From assembly GCA_017459635.1 (NCBI GenBank), contig JAFUCO010000099.1, positions 1 to 51,424 of the forward strand: DNA of 51,424 bases, read 5' to 3'. The DNA comes from Blautia sp. (GTDB lineage Bacteria; Bacillota; Clostridia; Lachnospirales; Lachnospiraceae). Numbering within the stretch: the stretch's first letter is position 1; every line of letters starts with the position of its first letter. This document shows positions 26,758-34,966 of this stretch, piece after piece. The notes under the pieces were generated by a model that worked only from the letters and a program-made list of their open reading frames with translations, had not been told where the DNA came from and did no database searches. A program made the translations under genes and the position numbers.

Positions 26758-26885
26758 TTAAAACACTGCTCCTTCATAGAGTCATTATCTGTTGCTGTTA
26801 TTCCTTCACGTACTCCGCGAGATTGTTTCTTCTCTGCGGGTTCAGCGGAGGCTTTATTTTGATCCTTATGATCTTTGCTTCTCAT
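26754..26885 (-). CDS. Possible 43-residue reading frame between scpA and scpB
   Basis: An ATG at 26885 opens a 43-codon frame (MRSKDHKDQNKASAEPAEKK...) whose stop overlaps the scpB start in an ATGA arrangement. The product would be very hydrophilic. I see no ribosome binding site and recognise no family, so this may be chance. It is recorded because of the overlap and because the gap is otherwise empty. Confidence 0.2.
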   Translation of the reverse strand: MRSKDHKDQNKASAEPAEKKQSRGVREGITATDNDSMKEQCFK

Positions 26886-26942
26886 CTATAACAGGCGGTT
26901 TTCCGGCTGCAATTTCTACCTTACAGACATACGTCTGACAGG

Positions 26943-27728
26943 CTATTCCTCATCCGCGAACTCCGTGAGGTTCTTCCAGGTATCCGGGTCATCCACGACT
27001 TCTATCTCAATATCTCCGAACACAGTCTCCTGGGCTGCTTTAATGTGACCCATCTTCATAAGCTCAAGGATAGAAAGAAATGTAACGACCAGCTGGGTTC
27101 GCGAAGATTTACGGTTAAGCAGGCTTTTGAAGGAAAAGCGTCTGTTCTCCTTTGCAAATTCCTTCATCTCAAGCAGCTTGTCCGAAAGGGAGATCTCTTC
27201 CTTTTCGATCTTCCCGAAACGGCTCCTTATCGGGTCAATGCGCGTTTCCTGCCGCAGCATTACCGAGCGGAACAGCGCGTTCAGCTTTTCAAGTGTCATA
27301 TCGCCAAGCAGTTCTGTCGGGTCAACGGGTTCACGGTACATAAGCACCTCGGACGGCAGCTGCTGCTTTTTGAAATAATGGCCTGAAGCATTGTCCATCC
27401 TGTCTTTAAGGTCATATGAAAGCGACTTGTACATCTTGTACTCAAGCAGCTTCTGTACCAGTTCGTCCCGGGGATCCTCCTCTTCCTCCTCCCCCTTTTC
27501 AGATGGCAGGAGCATACGGCATTTTATATCAAGAAGCGTGGCCGCCATGACCAGGAACTCACTCATTATCCCTAAGTCCTCCTGCTCAGCCTGCCGTATG
27601 AATTCCATGTACTGGTCAGTGATCTCCGCAATCGGAATATCGAATATATCTACTTTGTTTTTCTCTATAAGGTGAAGGAGAAGGTCAAGAGGGCCCTCAA
27701 AATCACTTAGTTTTACGTCAAGCGCCAT
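26943..27728 (-). CDS. scpA: Segregation and condensation protein ScpA
   Basis: Kleisin subunit linking the Smc heads. The 261 residues begin with the diagnostic VKLSDFEGPLDLLLHLIEKNKVDIFDIPI, followed by the TDQYMEFIRQ and SEFLVMAATLLDIKCRMLLP segments; the C-terminal winged-helix part contains TFLSILELMKMGHIKAAQ. An acidic stretch (EEEEEDPRDE) separates the domains. The start overlaps the end of the phosphoesterase gene by 11 bases. Confidence 0.96.
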   Translation of the reverse strand: MALDVKLSDFEGPLDLLLHLIEKNKVDIFDIPIAEITDQYMEFIRQAEQEDLGIMSEFLVMAATLLDIKCRMLLPSEKGEEEEEDPRDELVQKLLEYKMYKSLSYDLKDRMDNASGHYFKKQQLPSEVLMYREPVDPTELLGDMTLEKLNALFRSVMLRQETRIDPIRSRFGKIEKEEISLSDKLLEMKEFAKENRRFSFKSLLNRKSSRTQLVVTFLSILELMKMGHIKAAQETVFGDIEIEVVDDPDTWKNLTEFADEE

Positions 27729-28566
27729 TTAGAGTCTCCTGCTCCCCGGAGGGTATCAGATCTATGGTCACAAATTCCCGGGGATTGTTGTATCTCAGCG
27801 GCAGATGCGGGTGCGGAAAGCCGGGCAGGAAACCATGCTCGCCAAGACCTGCTCCCGTTATCAGAGTACTGCCGCCCTTTTTGAATTCCCCACAGCAGTA
27901 ACGAGGGAAAAGGACAAGCTGCGGGCTTACTGCCCCGTGGTGCTCATCAAACCTTACAACGCCGCCATGATAGTGCCCGCACAGAATCAGGTCGGCTCCC
28001 CAGGCAAAATACTGCTCAGCATACAGCGGCGTATGTGCAAGGAGTATGCATAGACGGTCATCCGGGACCTTGCCGACAGTTCTTTCAAATCTTGCATATG
28101 AAAGCGAAGGCGGAAAGGGCTTCCGGTAGTATCCCATAGGCAGGGAGAAGCCGTATATCTCGATCTTGTTTCCGCCGGTTTCAAAGGTTTCATGTGTGTT
28201 GTCAAGGAAACATACACCGGCTTTTTTCAGCCTGTGTATATATTCCATGTATCTCTTATGTGAAAGATCACTCTGGTACAGCCTTGTTTCATGGTTCCCT
28301 CTTGCATAGTATACCTGCCATCTCCGGCCGGCTTCCCGCATAAATCTGTCGGCAGTCTTAAGGCTTTCAAAACTGGCGGCGGTTGCCATATCCCCGCCCA
28401 CCAGTATCAGGTCCGGATTTTCCTGGCGAAGGATATTGATGAGGAAAGAACCCGTAAGGCTTTTTTTCGAAGCATGCCAGTCCGTAAGGAAACAGATCCT
28501 TACCTCATGGTCAAGCTTTGCCGTCGGTATACGGTACCGTCTGATCCTGAAATCGTTGTTATGCAT
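27718..28566 (-). CDS. Calcineurin-like metallophosphoesterase
   Basis: Predicted two-metal phosphoesterase of the YkuE/YaeI-like group, substrate unknown. In the 282 residues the metal-binding motifs are CFLTDWHAS (about 29, a variant of the usual D-x-H), LILVGGDMATAASF (about 52, GGD), YYARGNHETRLY (about 87, GNHE), LLAHTPLY and LILCGHYHGG (about 207, GHxH). I chose ATG 28566 because GGAGG lies just upstream; a longer reading from 28638 would run into the 27-base tandem repeat. No signal peptide is visible at the chosen start. Confidence 0.87.
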   Translation of the reverse strand: MHNNDFRIRRYRIPTAKLDHEVRICFLTDWHASKKSLTGSFLINILRQENPDLILVGGDMATAASFESLKTADRFMREAGRRWQVYYARGNHETRLYQSDLSHKRYMEYIHRLKKAGVCFLDNTHETFETGGNKIEIYGFSLPMGYYRKPFPPSLSYARFERTVGKVPDDRLCILLAHTPLYAEQYFAWGADLILCGHYHGGVVRFDEHHGAVSPQLVLFPRYCCGEFKKGGSTLITGAGLGEHGFLPGFPHPHLPLRYNNPREFVTIDLIPSGEQETLNGA

Positions 28567-28609
28567 GTGTCCTTCCTCCCGGATTTCCAGTATGCAGGTG
28601 CGGTATGAC

Positions 28610-28715
28610 ATGCCCTCGCAGGGCTGCAGGCATACCACGCACTCTCAGAGTTGCAGTCATACCATGCTCTCTCAGAGTTGCAGGCATGCCATGCCCTCGC
28701 AGGGCTGCACACCGG
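28610..28715. repeat. 27-base tandem repeat upstream of the phosphoesterase gene
   Basis: Three full units (28610-28636, 28637-28663, 28664-28690) and a partial fourth (28691-28715) with exact 27-base spacing. Each unit carries a short palindrome, GCCCTCGCAGGGC in units 1 and 4 and CTCTCAGAG in units 2 and 3. The word CTCTCAGAGTTGC in units 2 and 3 also occurs, as its reverse complement, in the core of the G-rich hairpin family. Confidence 0.9.
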
Positions 28716-28781
28716 AAGCGAAGATCATCCTCAAATAAACCGGTCCTGTATATGCCTGAAAAGCATATCTATGCTAAAAAA

Positions 28782-30374
28782 TCACAGCATGGGCGCTACC
28801 AGGCGCAAAAGTCCCTGCATTACTTTGACAGGCCACTTGCGTTCCCTGCAGAATTCAAGAGATTCCTTTTCGCACATGTCGGTGGTTTTTAAAAAGTCAT
28901 CTTTAATCTCGCGGACCACTGAACTTTTGTACATCCATACCCCGTTTTCAAAATGCAGGTAAAGGCTGCGGTAGTCGAGGTTGATAGTACCCACAACACA
29001 TATCTCATCGTCACATACGAATGACTTTGCATGAAGAAAACCGGGCTGGTATTCATATATCTTTACGCCCGCGGCAAGAAGCTGCTCATAATATGACTGT
29101 GTGACCAGAAAAACGATCTTCTTGTCTGGAGTACCAGGAGTCATTATCCTAACATCCACCCCTCTTTTTGCCGCAATGGACAGCGCCGTTACCATTTCAT
29201 TGTCAATTATAAGGTAGGGGGTACAGATATAGACATACTTTTTGGCCTGATTGATGATATTCAGATAAATATACTCCGAAACCGTCTCATTATCAAGTGG
29301 AGAATCTGTGAACGGCTGCACAAAGCCGGAAGACCTGACGGGTTCAAAGCGGGTCATGTCGGGCCTGTAATCCTCGTAATTGATGGGCCCGCTCTCGTTG
29401 TTTACCACATACCACATGCGGAGGAACATGACGGTCATGCTCCACACGGCGTCACCCTTCAGCATCACCGCGGTGTCCTTCCAGTGCCCGAAGCGGTTCT
29501 TCCGGTTGATATACTCGTCAGAAAGATTAATGCCTCCGGTAAATCCGGTAAAACCGTCAATGACACATATCTTGCGGTGGTCACGGTTGTTGGCCACGAT
29601 ATTAACTATGGGACGGAAAGGATTGAAAACCATGCACTTGATCCCCATTTCTCTCAGCTTTTTGTAATAACCCGAGGGCAGTGTGGACAGGCAGCCGAAG
29701 CCGTCATAGATGATCCGTACATCGACCCCTTCATGAGCCTTCTTTATAAGGATGTTCAGTATGGTCTTCCACATGATTCCGTCGTTTATGATGAAATATT
29801 CAATAAATATATATTTTTCCGCTTTTTCAAGCTCACGTACCAGCACAGGGAACATCTCATCCCCTACCTGGAAGTACTCAGCACTTGTTCCCCTGTATAC
29901 AGGATAACCGGAGTTTCTGGTAATGTATTCCGACTGATTTGACACACCGGCATCGGTATTGTACAGCTCCCGGCGGATCACCCCGTCCTCCGGCAGGGCA
30001 TCAACGCCGTCCCTGCAGACGTTTAAAAGCCTTCCCGCCATCTTCCGCCTGAACCTGGACTGGCCAAGCAGCAGGTAGAGGGTGAGCCCGAACACCGGCA
30101 CCGCAAGTATGGTGATACACCAGGCAAGCTTGTAGGACGGGTTCATATAGCGGTTTGAGATCCAGAACACTACAAGGATGGCAAGCACCTGGATCGCTAC
30201 GGTGATAAACGGGGAATATGCCATCAGCACGATGAACAGCTGGACTAACCAGGCAAGCTGGGCAATCATAGAAAGCGCAACGTAAAAGATCTTGTTGAAC
30301 AGAAGCTTCACGATCCTGCTGAAAAAGGCTATAACTATATTCTTTTTTCTTTCCTTGCTGCTTTCTGCTTCCAT
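28782..30374 (-). CDS. cls: Cardiolipin synthase (phospholipase D family)
   Basis: Condenses two phosphatidylglycerol molecules into cardiolipin at the membrane. The 530 residues have an N-terminal membrane region with two to three hydrophobic segments (about 15-110), then two phospholipase D domains with HKD motifs: NNRDHRKICVIDGFTGFTGG (about 265) and FLHAKSFVCDDEICVVGTIN (about 447). Length is standard for Gram-positive Cls. A GGAGGAG ribosome binding site precedes the start. rpsU lies 92 bases upstream with a hairpin in between. Confidence 0.95.
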   Translation of the reverse strand: MEAESSKERKKNIVIAFFSRIVKLLFNKIFYVALSMIAQLAWLVQLFIVLMAYSPFITVAIQVLAILVVFWISNRYMNPSYKLAWCITILAVPVFGLTLYLLLGQSRFRRKMAGRLLNVCRDGVDALPEDGVIRRELYNTDAGVSNQSEYITRNSGYPVYRGTSAEYFQVGDEMFPVLVRELEKAEKYIFIEYFIINDGIMWKTILNILIKKAHEGVDVRIIYDGFGCLSTLPSGYYKKLREMGIKCMVFNPFRPIVNIVANNRDHRKICVIDGFTGFTGGINLSDEYINRKNRFGHWKDTAVMLKGDAVWSMTVMFLRMWYVVNNESGPINYEDYRPDMTRFEPVRSSGFVQPFTDSPLDNETVSEYIYLNIINQAKKYVYICTPYLIIDNEMVTALSIAAKRGVDVRIMTPGTPDKKIVFLVTQSYYEQLLAAGVKIYEYQPGFLHAKSFVCDDEICVVGTINLDYRSLYLHFENGVWMYKSSVVREIKDDFLKTTDMCEKESLEFCRERKWPVKVMQGLLRLVAPML

Positions 30375-30427
30375 TGCATCAGCTCCTCCGTTGCTTCTCT
30401 GAAAATATGACAGTCTTTAATACACGA

Positions 30428-30454
30428 AATCCCTGACTAAAATAGTCAGGGATT
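30428..30454 (-). terminator. Hairpin after rpsU
   Basis: A perfect 12-base inverted repeat (AATCCCTGACTA, 3-base loop) lies 12 bases past the rpsU stop. The T-run after it on the minus strand is short, so readthrough into cls is possible. Confidence 0.65.
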
Positions 30455-30465
30455 CACTGCGCACA

Positions 30466-30642
30466 TTAATTATATTTACGTTTTCTCGCGGCTTCAGATT
30501 TCTTTTTGCGACGAACGCTCGGTTTTTCGTAATGTTCTCTTTTACGAATCTCCTGCTGAATGCCGGCTTTAGCACAGCTTCTCTTGAATCTTCTGAGAGC
30601 GCTGTCTAAAGTCTCGTTCTCTTTTACGATAACGTTTGACAT
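30466..30642 (-). CDS. rpsU: 30S ribosomal protein S21
   Basis: Small basic protein of the 30S subunit. The 58-residue product begins [20 protein letters not shown] and ends in an Arg/Lys-rich tail ([13 protein letters not shown]), which is typical of S21. The ribosome binding site GGAGGGAGG lies 12-20 bases upstream, and a near-consensus promoter is at 30723-30752, so the gene can be expressed on its own. Confidence 0.97.
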   Translation of the reverse strand: MSNVIVKENETLDSALRRFKRSCAKAGIQQEIRKREHYEKPSVRRKKKSEAARKRKYN

Positions 30643-30722
30643 AGACTCACACCTAACCTCCCTCCAGTTGTAAATTTTGTGCGTAAATACAACTGTCTGG
30701 GTATTTTTATAGCACGTTGTGT

Positions 30723-30752
30723 ATTATATAACATACTGTGTGATTTCGTCAA
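30723..30752 (-). promoter_or_regulatory. Predicted sigma-A promoter for rpsU
   Basis: On the minus strand TTGACG (30747-30752) and TATAAT (30723-30728) are separated by 18 bases, about 80 bases upstream of the rpsU start. Confidence 0.75.
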
Positions 30753-30862
30753 CGATTTTTTTAAAATCTTTATGTAACTTTTAAGACCCGGCTGCTTTGC
30801 CGCCATTCACGCCCGGATACCTCACGCAGGAACCCGGTCATGTTATGAACAAATGCAGTTTA

Positions 30863-33505
30863 TCAGTTTTTTATCTGTGAAGCCAGGATTGATTCAGCGG
30901 CTTCCACTGCTTCGTCTGCCTTTGCGGGATTCTTGCCTCCGGCCTGTGCCATTCCGGGGCGTCCGCCGCCGCCACCGCCTACGATGGCTGCAGCAGCCTT
31001 TACAAGATTGCCTGCATGGGCGCCGGCCTTCTGGGCTGCATCTGTTGCCATGGCCAGCAGGTTGACCTTATCTCCGTTTACGGCTGCCAGGAGGACAACG
31101 CCTTCACCGAGCTTTTCTTTAAGCTGGTCGCCAAGATCACGGAGCTTGTTCATGTCGACGCCTTCTACCTTCTTGGCAAGAAGCTTGACACCGTTTACTA
31201 CTTTGATCTCATCTGTCACGTCGCCAAGGGCCTTCTGGGCAAGGGAGCTCTTAAGATGCTCATTCTCGCTTGAAAGAGCCTTAAGCTCGCTCTGCAGATG
31301 GCTGATCTTTGCAGTCAGCTCTGACGGTGAACTCTTGAGAAGAGCCGCTGCCTGATGAAGGAGCTTCTCCTCTTCTTTGTAATACTCGATGACTCCTTTG
31401 CCGGTAAGTGCCTCAATACGGCGCACGCCGGATGCGATGCCTGATTCAGAAACTATCTTGAACAGCGTGATCTTTCCTGTGTTTGTGACATGAGTTCCGC
31501 CGCACAGCTCGACTGAGAAGTCTCCCATACTTACAACACGAACCTCGTCGCCGTACTTCTCGCCGAACAGAGCCATGGCTCCGGTCTTCTTAGCCTCGTC
31601 AAGGCTCATGATGGCTGTGAGGACCGGCAGATCCTCCTCGATCTCCTGATTGACGATCTTCTCAACCTCAGCGATCTCCTCGTCTGTCATAGCCTGGAAA
31701 TGCGCAAAGTCAAAACGCAGACGGTCCGGAGTCACAAGCGATCCTTTCTGCTCGACATGAGATCCGAGCACCGTGCGGAGCGCTTTCTGAAGAAGGTGCG
31801 TTGCGCTGTGGTTCTTCTCGGTGTCCTCACGTGCCGGTACATTTACCTTCAGAAGTACATCTTCGCCGTTTGATATCATTCCGGATACCATGTGGCCTAC
31901 ATGACCATACTTGCCGCCGCGAAGCTTGATGGTCTCTTCAACCTCAAACTTTCCGTCGGTTGTCTCAATAGTCCCGGTGTCGCCGACCTGACCGCCCATT
32001 GTGGCATAGAACGGAGTCTCCTCCGTAAATATCGTGCCCTTCTGACCTTCCATCAGGGATTCAACAATCTCCTTTTCGGTAGTCATTACGGTAACGCGCG
32101 AGATGGTCTCAAGTCTGTTGTAGCCTACGAACTCAGATGTGATGTTCACATCGATCTCATCATAAACTGTGGCGTCAGCGCCCATATAGTTTGTAGTCTC
32201 TCTTGCTTCGCGGGCTTTGGTCCTCTGCTCTTCCATGCATTTATGGAATCCGTCCTCATCGACCGTACAGCCTTTTTCTTCAAGGATCTCCTTGGTAAGA
32301 TCAAGCGGGAAGCCGTATGTGTCATAAAGCTTGAATGCGTTCTCACCGGAAAGGTTCTTATCTCCGGCTTTTTCCATATCATCTTCCATCTCCGAAAGGA
32401 TGCGGAGGCCCTGGTCGATGGTTTTGTTGAACTGGTTCTCCTCGTTTGTCAGAACCTTGAAGATGAACTCGCGCTTTTCTTCAAGCTCCGGATAGCCGTC
32501 CTTTGAGCCCTCGATCACTTCACGTGAAAGATCGGCAAGGAATGTACCCTTTATGCCGAGCAGCCTGCCGTGACGGGCAGCGCGGCGGATGAGACGGCGG
32601 AGCACATATCCGCGTCCTTCGTTGGTAGGCATTACACCGTCCGAGATCAGAAATGTCGCTGAACGGATATGGTCGGTTATCAGGCGGATAGAGACATCAT
32701 CGTTATAATTCTTTTCGTACTCTTTGCCGGCAATTGTGCAGACACGGTTGCGGAGTGAACATATAGTATCAACATCAAAGATGGAATCCACATCCTGGAC
32801 AACAACAGCCAGACGCTCAAGTCCCATACCGGTATCGATGTTCTTCTGTGAAAGCTCGGTATAATTCCCGTTGCCGTCATTCTCGAACTGTGTGAAAACA
32901 TCGTTCCACACTTCGATGTAGCGGTCACAGTCGCAGCCAACCGTACAGCCCGGTTTGCCGCAGCCGTATTTCTCACCACGGTCATAATATATCTCCGAGC
33001 AGGGGCCGCATGGGCCTGCGCCGTGCTCCCAGAAGTTGTCCTCTTTTCCAAAGCGGAATATCCTGTCCTCAGGTATTCCTATCTGTTTGTTCCAGATCTC
33101 AAAAGCTTCATCATCGTCAAGATATACTGAAGGATAAAGACGGTCCGGATCAAGCCCCACAACCTCGGTAAGGAATTCCCAGCTCCAGGCCAGCGCTTCT
33201 TTTTTGAAATAATCTCCGAAGGAGAAGTTTCCCAGCATCTCGAAGAAAGTGCCGTGACGTGCAGTTTTACCTACATTCTCGATATCGCCTGTACGGATAC
33301 ATTTCTGGCAGGTCGCGACTCTTTTACGCGGCGGGATCTCGGCGCCGGTAAAATATGGCTTCAATGGAGCCATGCCCGCATTGATAAGCAGAAGGCTCTT
33401 GTCCCCCTGCGGTACCAGTGAAAAGCTGTTCATGATCAGATGTCCCTTGCTCTCCATGAAATCAAGGAACATTTTGCGAAGCTCGTTTACTCCGTATTTC
33501 TGCAT
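30863..33505 (-). CDS. alaS: Alanyl-tRNA synthetase
   Basis: Charges tRNA-Ala. The 880 residues cover the class II catalytic domain at the start (MQKYGVNELRKMFLDFMESKGH, then PLKPYFTGAEIPP and GRGYVLRRLIRRAARHGRLL), the editing domain with NHSATHLLQKALR (about 570) and SVELCGGTHVTNTG (about 670), and the C-terminal C-Ala region with GGGGGGRPGMAQAGG. Length is normal. tyrS ends 2 bases upstream, so the two form an operon. Confidence 0.98.
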   Translation of the reverse strand: MQKYGVNELRKMFLDFMESKGHLIMNSFSLVPQGDKSLLLINAGMAPLKPYFTGAEIPPRKRVATCQKCIRTGDIENVGKTARHGTFFEMLGNFSFGDYFKKEALAWSWEFLTEVVGLDPDRLYPSVYLDDDEAFEIWNKQIGIPEDRIFRFGKEDNFWEHGAGPCGPCSEIYYDRGEKYGCGKPGCTVGCDCDRYIEVWNDVFTQFENDGNGNYTELSQKNIDTGMGLERLAVVVQDVDSIFDVDTICSLRNRVCTIAGKEYEKNYNDDVSIRLITDHIRSATFLISDGVMPTNEGRGYVLRRLIRRAARHGRLLGIKGTFLADLSREVIEGSKDGYPELEEKREFIFKVLTNEENQFNKTIDQGLRILSEMEDDMEKAGDKNLSGENAFKLYDTYGFPLDLTKEILEEKGCTVDEDGFHKCMEEQRTKAREARETTNYMGADATVYDEIDVNITSEFVGYNRLETISRVTVMTTEKEIVESLMEGQKGTIFTEETPFYATMGGQVGDTGTIETTDGKFEVEETIKLRGGKYGHVGHMVSGMISNGEDVLLKVNVPAREDTEKNHSATHLLQKALRTVLGSHVEQKGSLVTPDRLRFDFAHFQAMTDEEIAEVEKIVNQEIEEDLPVLTAIMSLDEAKKTGAMALFGEKYGDEVRVVSMGDFSVELCGGTHVTNTGKITLFKIVSESGIASGVRRIEALTGKGVIEYYKEEEKLLHQAAALLKSSPSELTAKISHLQSELKALSSENEHLKSSLAQKALGDVTDEIKVVNGVKLLAKKVEGVDMNKLRDLGDQLKEKLGEGVVLLAAVNGDKVNLLAMATDAAQKAGAHAGNLVKAAAAIVGGGGGGRPGMAQAGGKNPAKADEAVEAAESILASQIKN

Positions 33506-33507
33506 CT

Positions 33508-34749
33508 TTATGACCTCCCGGATACGATAATTTTGTGGAATTTCTTTTTGCCCCTCTTAAGAACAAGCCCTGCGGCCGGAATCACGGATTTACTTACTTT
33601 ATGTGCAATATCAGTGATTCTCTCGCCGTCTATTGATGCCCCACCCTGCAAGATGGCGCGTCTGCCTTCGCTTCTTGACGGTACAAGCCCTGACTTTACA
33701 AGAAGTGATATCAGGTCGATCTCATCATTCTCATCAAAGTCCCCGTCCTCAAGCTCGGTAGACGGCATGTTATCGGAATTGCTTCCGCCGCCGAACAGCG
33801 CTTTGGCCGCGTCCTGTGCCTTCTTTGCTTCCTCTTCGCCGTGTACAAGCGTGGTAAGCTCATAAGCCAGGATCTCTTTTGCCTTGTTGAGCTGGCTGCC
33901 TTCCCAGGTGGACATCTCTCTTATCTGCTCCATCGGAAGGAAGGTGAGGAGACGGATACACTTGATAACATCGGCATCGTCAACGTTGCGCCAGTACTGA
34001 TAGAAGTCATACGGACTGGTCTTTTCAGGGTCAAGCCATACAGCTCCCGAAACCGTCTTGCCCATCTTCTTGCCTTCGGAATTAAGCAGCAGAGTGATGG
34101 TCATGGCGTTGGCATCATCCTTGCCAAGCTTACGGCGTATCAGCTCGGTCCCTGCCAGCATGTTGCTCCACTGGTCGTCGCCGCCGAACTGCATATTGCA
34201 GCCGTAATCCTGGTATAATCTGTAAAAATCATAGCTCTGCATGATCATGTAGTTGAATTCAAGGAATGAAAGTCCGTTCGCCATCCTGAGCTTGTAGCAT
34301 TCGGCCGCAAGCATGCGGTTTACGCTGAAATGAGGGCCAACCTCACGCAGAAGCTCTATATAGTTGAGGTCCATAAGCCAGTCGGCATTGTTGACCATGA
34401 TGGCTTTTCCGTCCGAAAAATCGATGAAACGGCTCATCTGCTTTTTGAAGCAGGCGATATTATGGTCTATATCCTCTTTTGTCAGCATTTTGCGCATGTC
34501 GGTCTTACCGGAGGGGTCGCCTATCATGCCGGTGCCGCCCCCAAGCAGCGCTATAGGCCTGTTTCCGGCCATCTGGAGCCTTTTCATAAGGCACAGTGCC
34601 ATAAAATGGCCCACATGCAGGCTGTCCGCCGTCGGGTCAAAGCCGATATAAAAAGTGGCCCGGCCTTCATTGACCATCTTGCTGACTTCTTCCTCATTCG
34701 TGCACTGGGCAATAAGTCCGCGCTCCTTAAGTTCTTCCCATAAAGTCAT
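33508..34749 (-). CDS. tyrS: Tyrosyl-tRNA synthetase
   Basis: Class I enzyme charging tRNA-Tyr. The 413 residues include [20 protein letters not shown] (HIGH-type motif, HVGH at about 42-45), the tyrosine-binding [24 protein letters not shown] segment (about 168-191), KMGKTVSG as the KMSKS-type motif (about 230) and a C-terminal S4 RNA-binding domain (about 345-413). A TTGGAGG ribosome binding site precedes the start. No T-box is visible upstream, although many tyrS genes in this group have one; the upstream DNA instead holds an inverted-repeat element. Confidence 0.97.
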   Translation of the reverse strand: MTLWEELKERGLIAQCTNEEEVSKMVNEGRATFYIGFDPTADSLHVGHFMALCLMKRLQMAGNRPIALLGGGTGMIGDPSGKTDMRKMLTKEDIDHNIACFKKQMSRFIDFSDGKAIMVNNADWLMDLNYIELLREVGPHFSVNRMLAAECYKLRMANGLSFLEFNYMIMQSYDFYRLYQDYGCNMQFGGDDQWSNMLAGTELIRRKLGKDDANAMTITLLLNSEGKKMGKTVSGAVWLDPEKTSPYDFYQYWRNVDDADVIKCIRLLTFLPMEQIREMSTWEGSQLNKAKEILAYELTTLVHGEEEAKKAQDAAKALFGGGSNSDNMPSTELEDGDFDENDEIDLISLLVKSGLVPSRSEGRRAILQGGASIDGERITDIAHKVSKSVIPAAGLVLKRGKKKFHKIIVSGRS

Positions 34750-34807
34750 CTGTTTCTTTCCTCCAATTTTTTATTATTAAGCATCACGTATACCATGTTT
34801 GCTTATT

Positions 34808-34964
34808 AGGCACTGTCCACAAATAACTTCCGAAATCTGCTTGTCTAAATTCCGACCTGACTGCGTTGTCGTCAGTCGCCGTAGCCCGCTACGCCTCCTT
34901 CCTCCGCCTTGCAGGGCGAAATTTATCCTGCGCATCTTTCGGAAGTTATTCATGTACAGTGCCT
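34808..34964. mobile_element. 157-bp MITE-like inverted-repeat element
   Basis: The ends are 28-base imperfect inverted repeats: AGGCACTGT and AATAACTTCCGAAA at the left (34808-34835) match the complement at the right (34937-34964). Inside lie nested palindromes, AAATTCCGACCTG with CAGGGCGAAATTT, and GTAGC-CC-GCTAC, so the element can fold on itself almost completely. It has no coding capacity. It ends 2 bases beyond the flippase stop codon and about 60 bases upstream of tyrS. No target-site duplication is obvious. Confidence 0.75.
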
Positions 34965-34966
34965 TA

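Noticed and set aside
28500-28712. Open frame with 9-residue repeats on the minus strand upstream of the phosphoesterase
   Set aside because: All frames are repetitive because the 27-base unit is divisible by three; no start signal or family match is visible.
34749-34807. T-box leader for tyrS
   Set aside because: No GGTGGTACCGCG-type sequence or specifier stem occurs upstream of tyrS; the space is taken by the inverted-repeat element.
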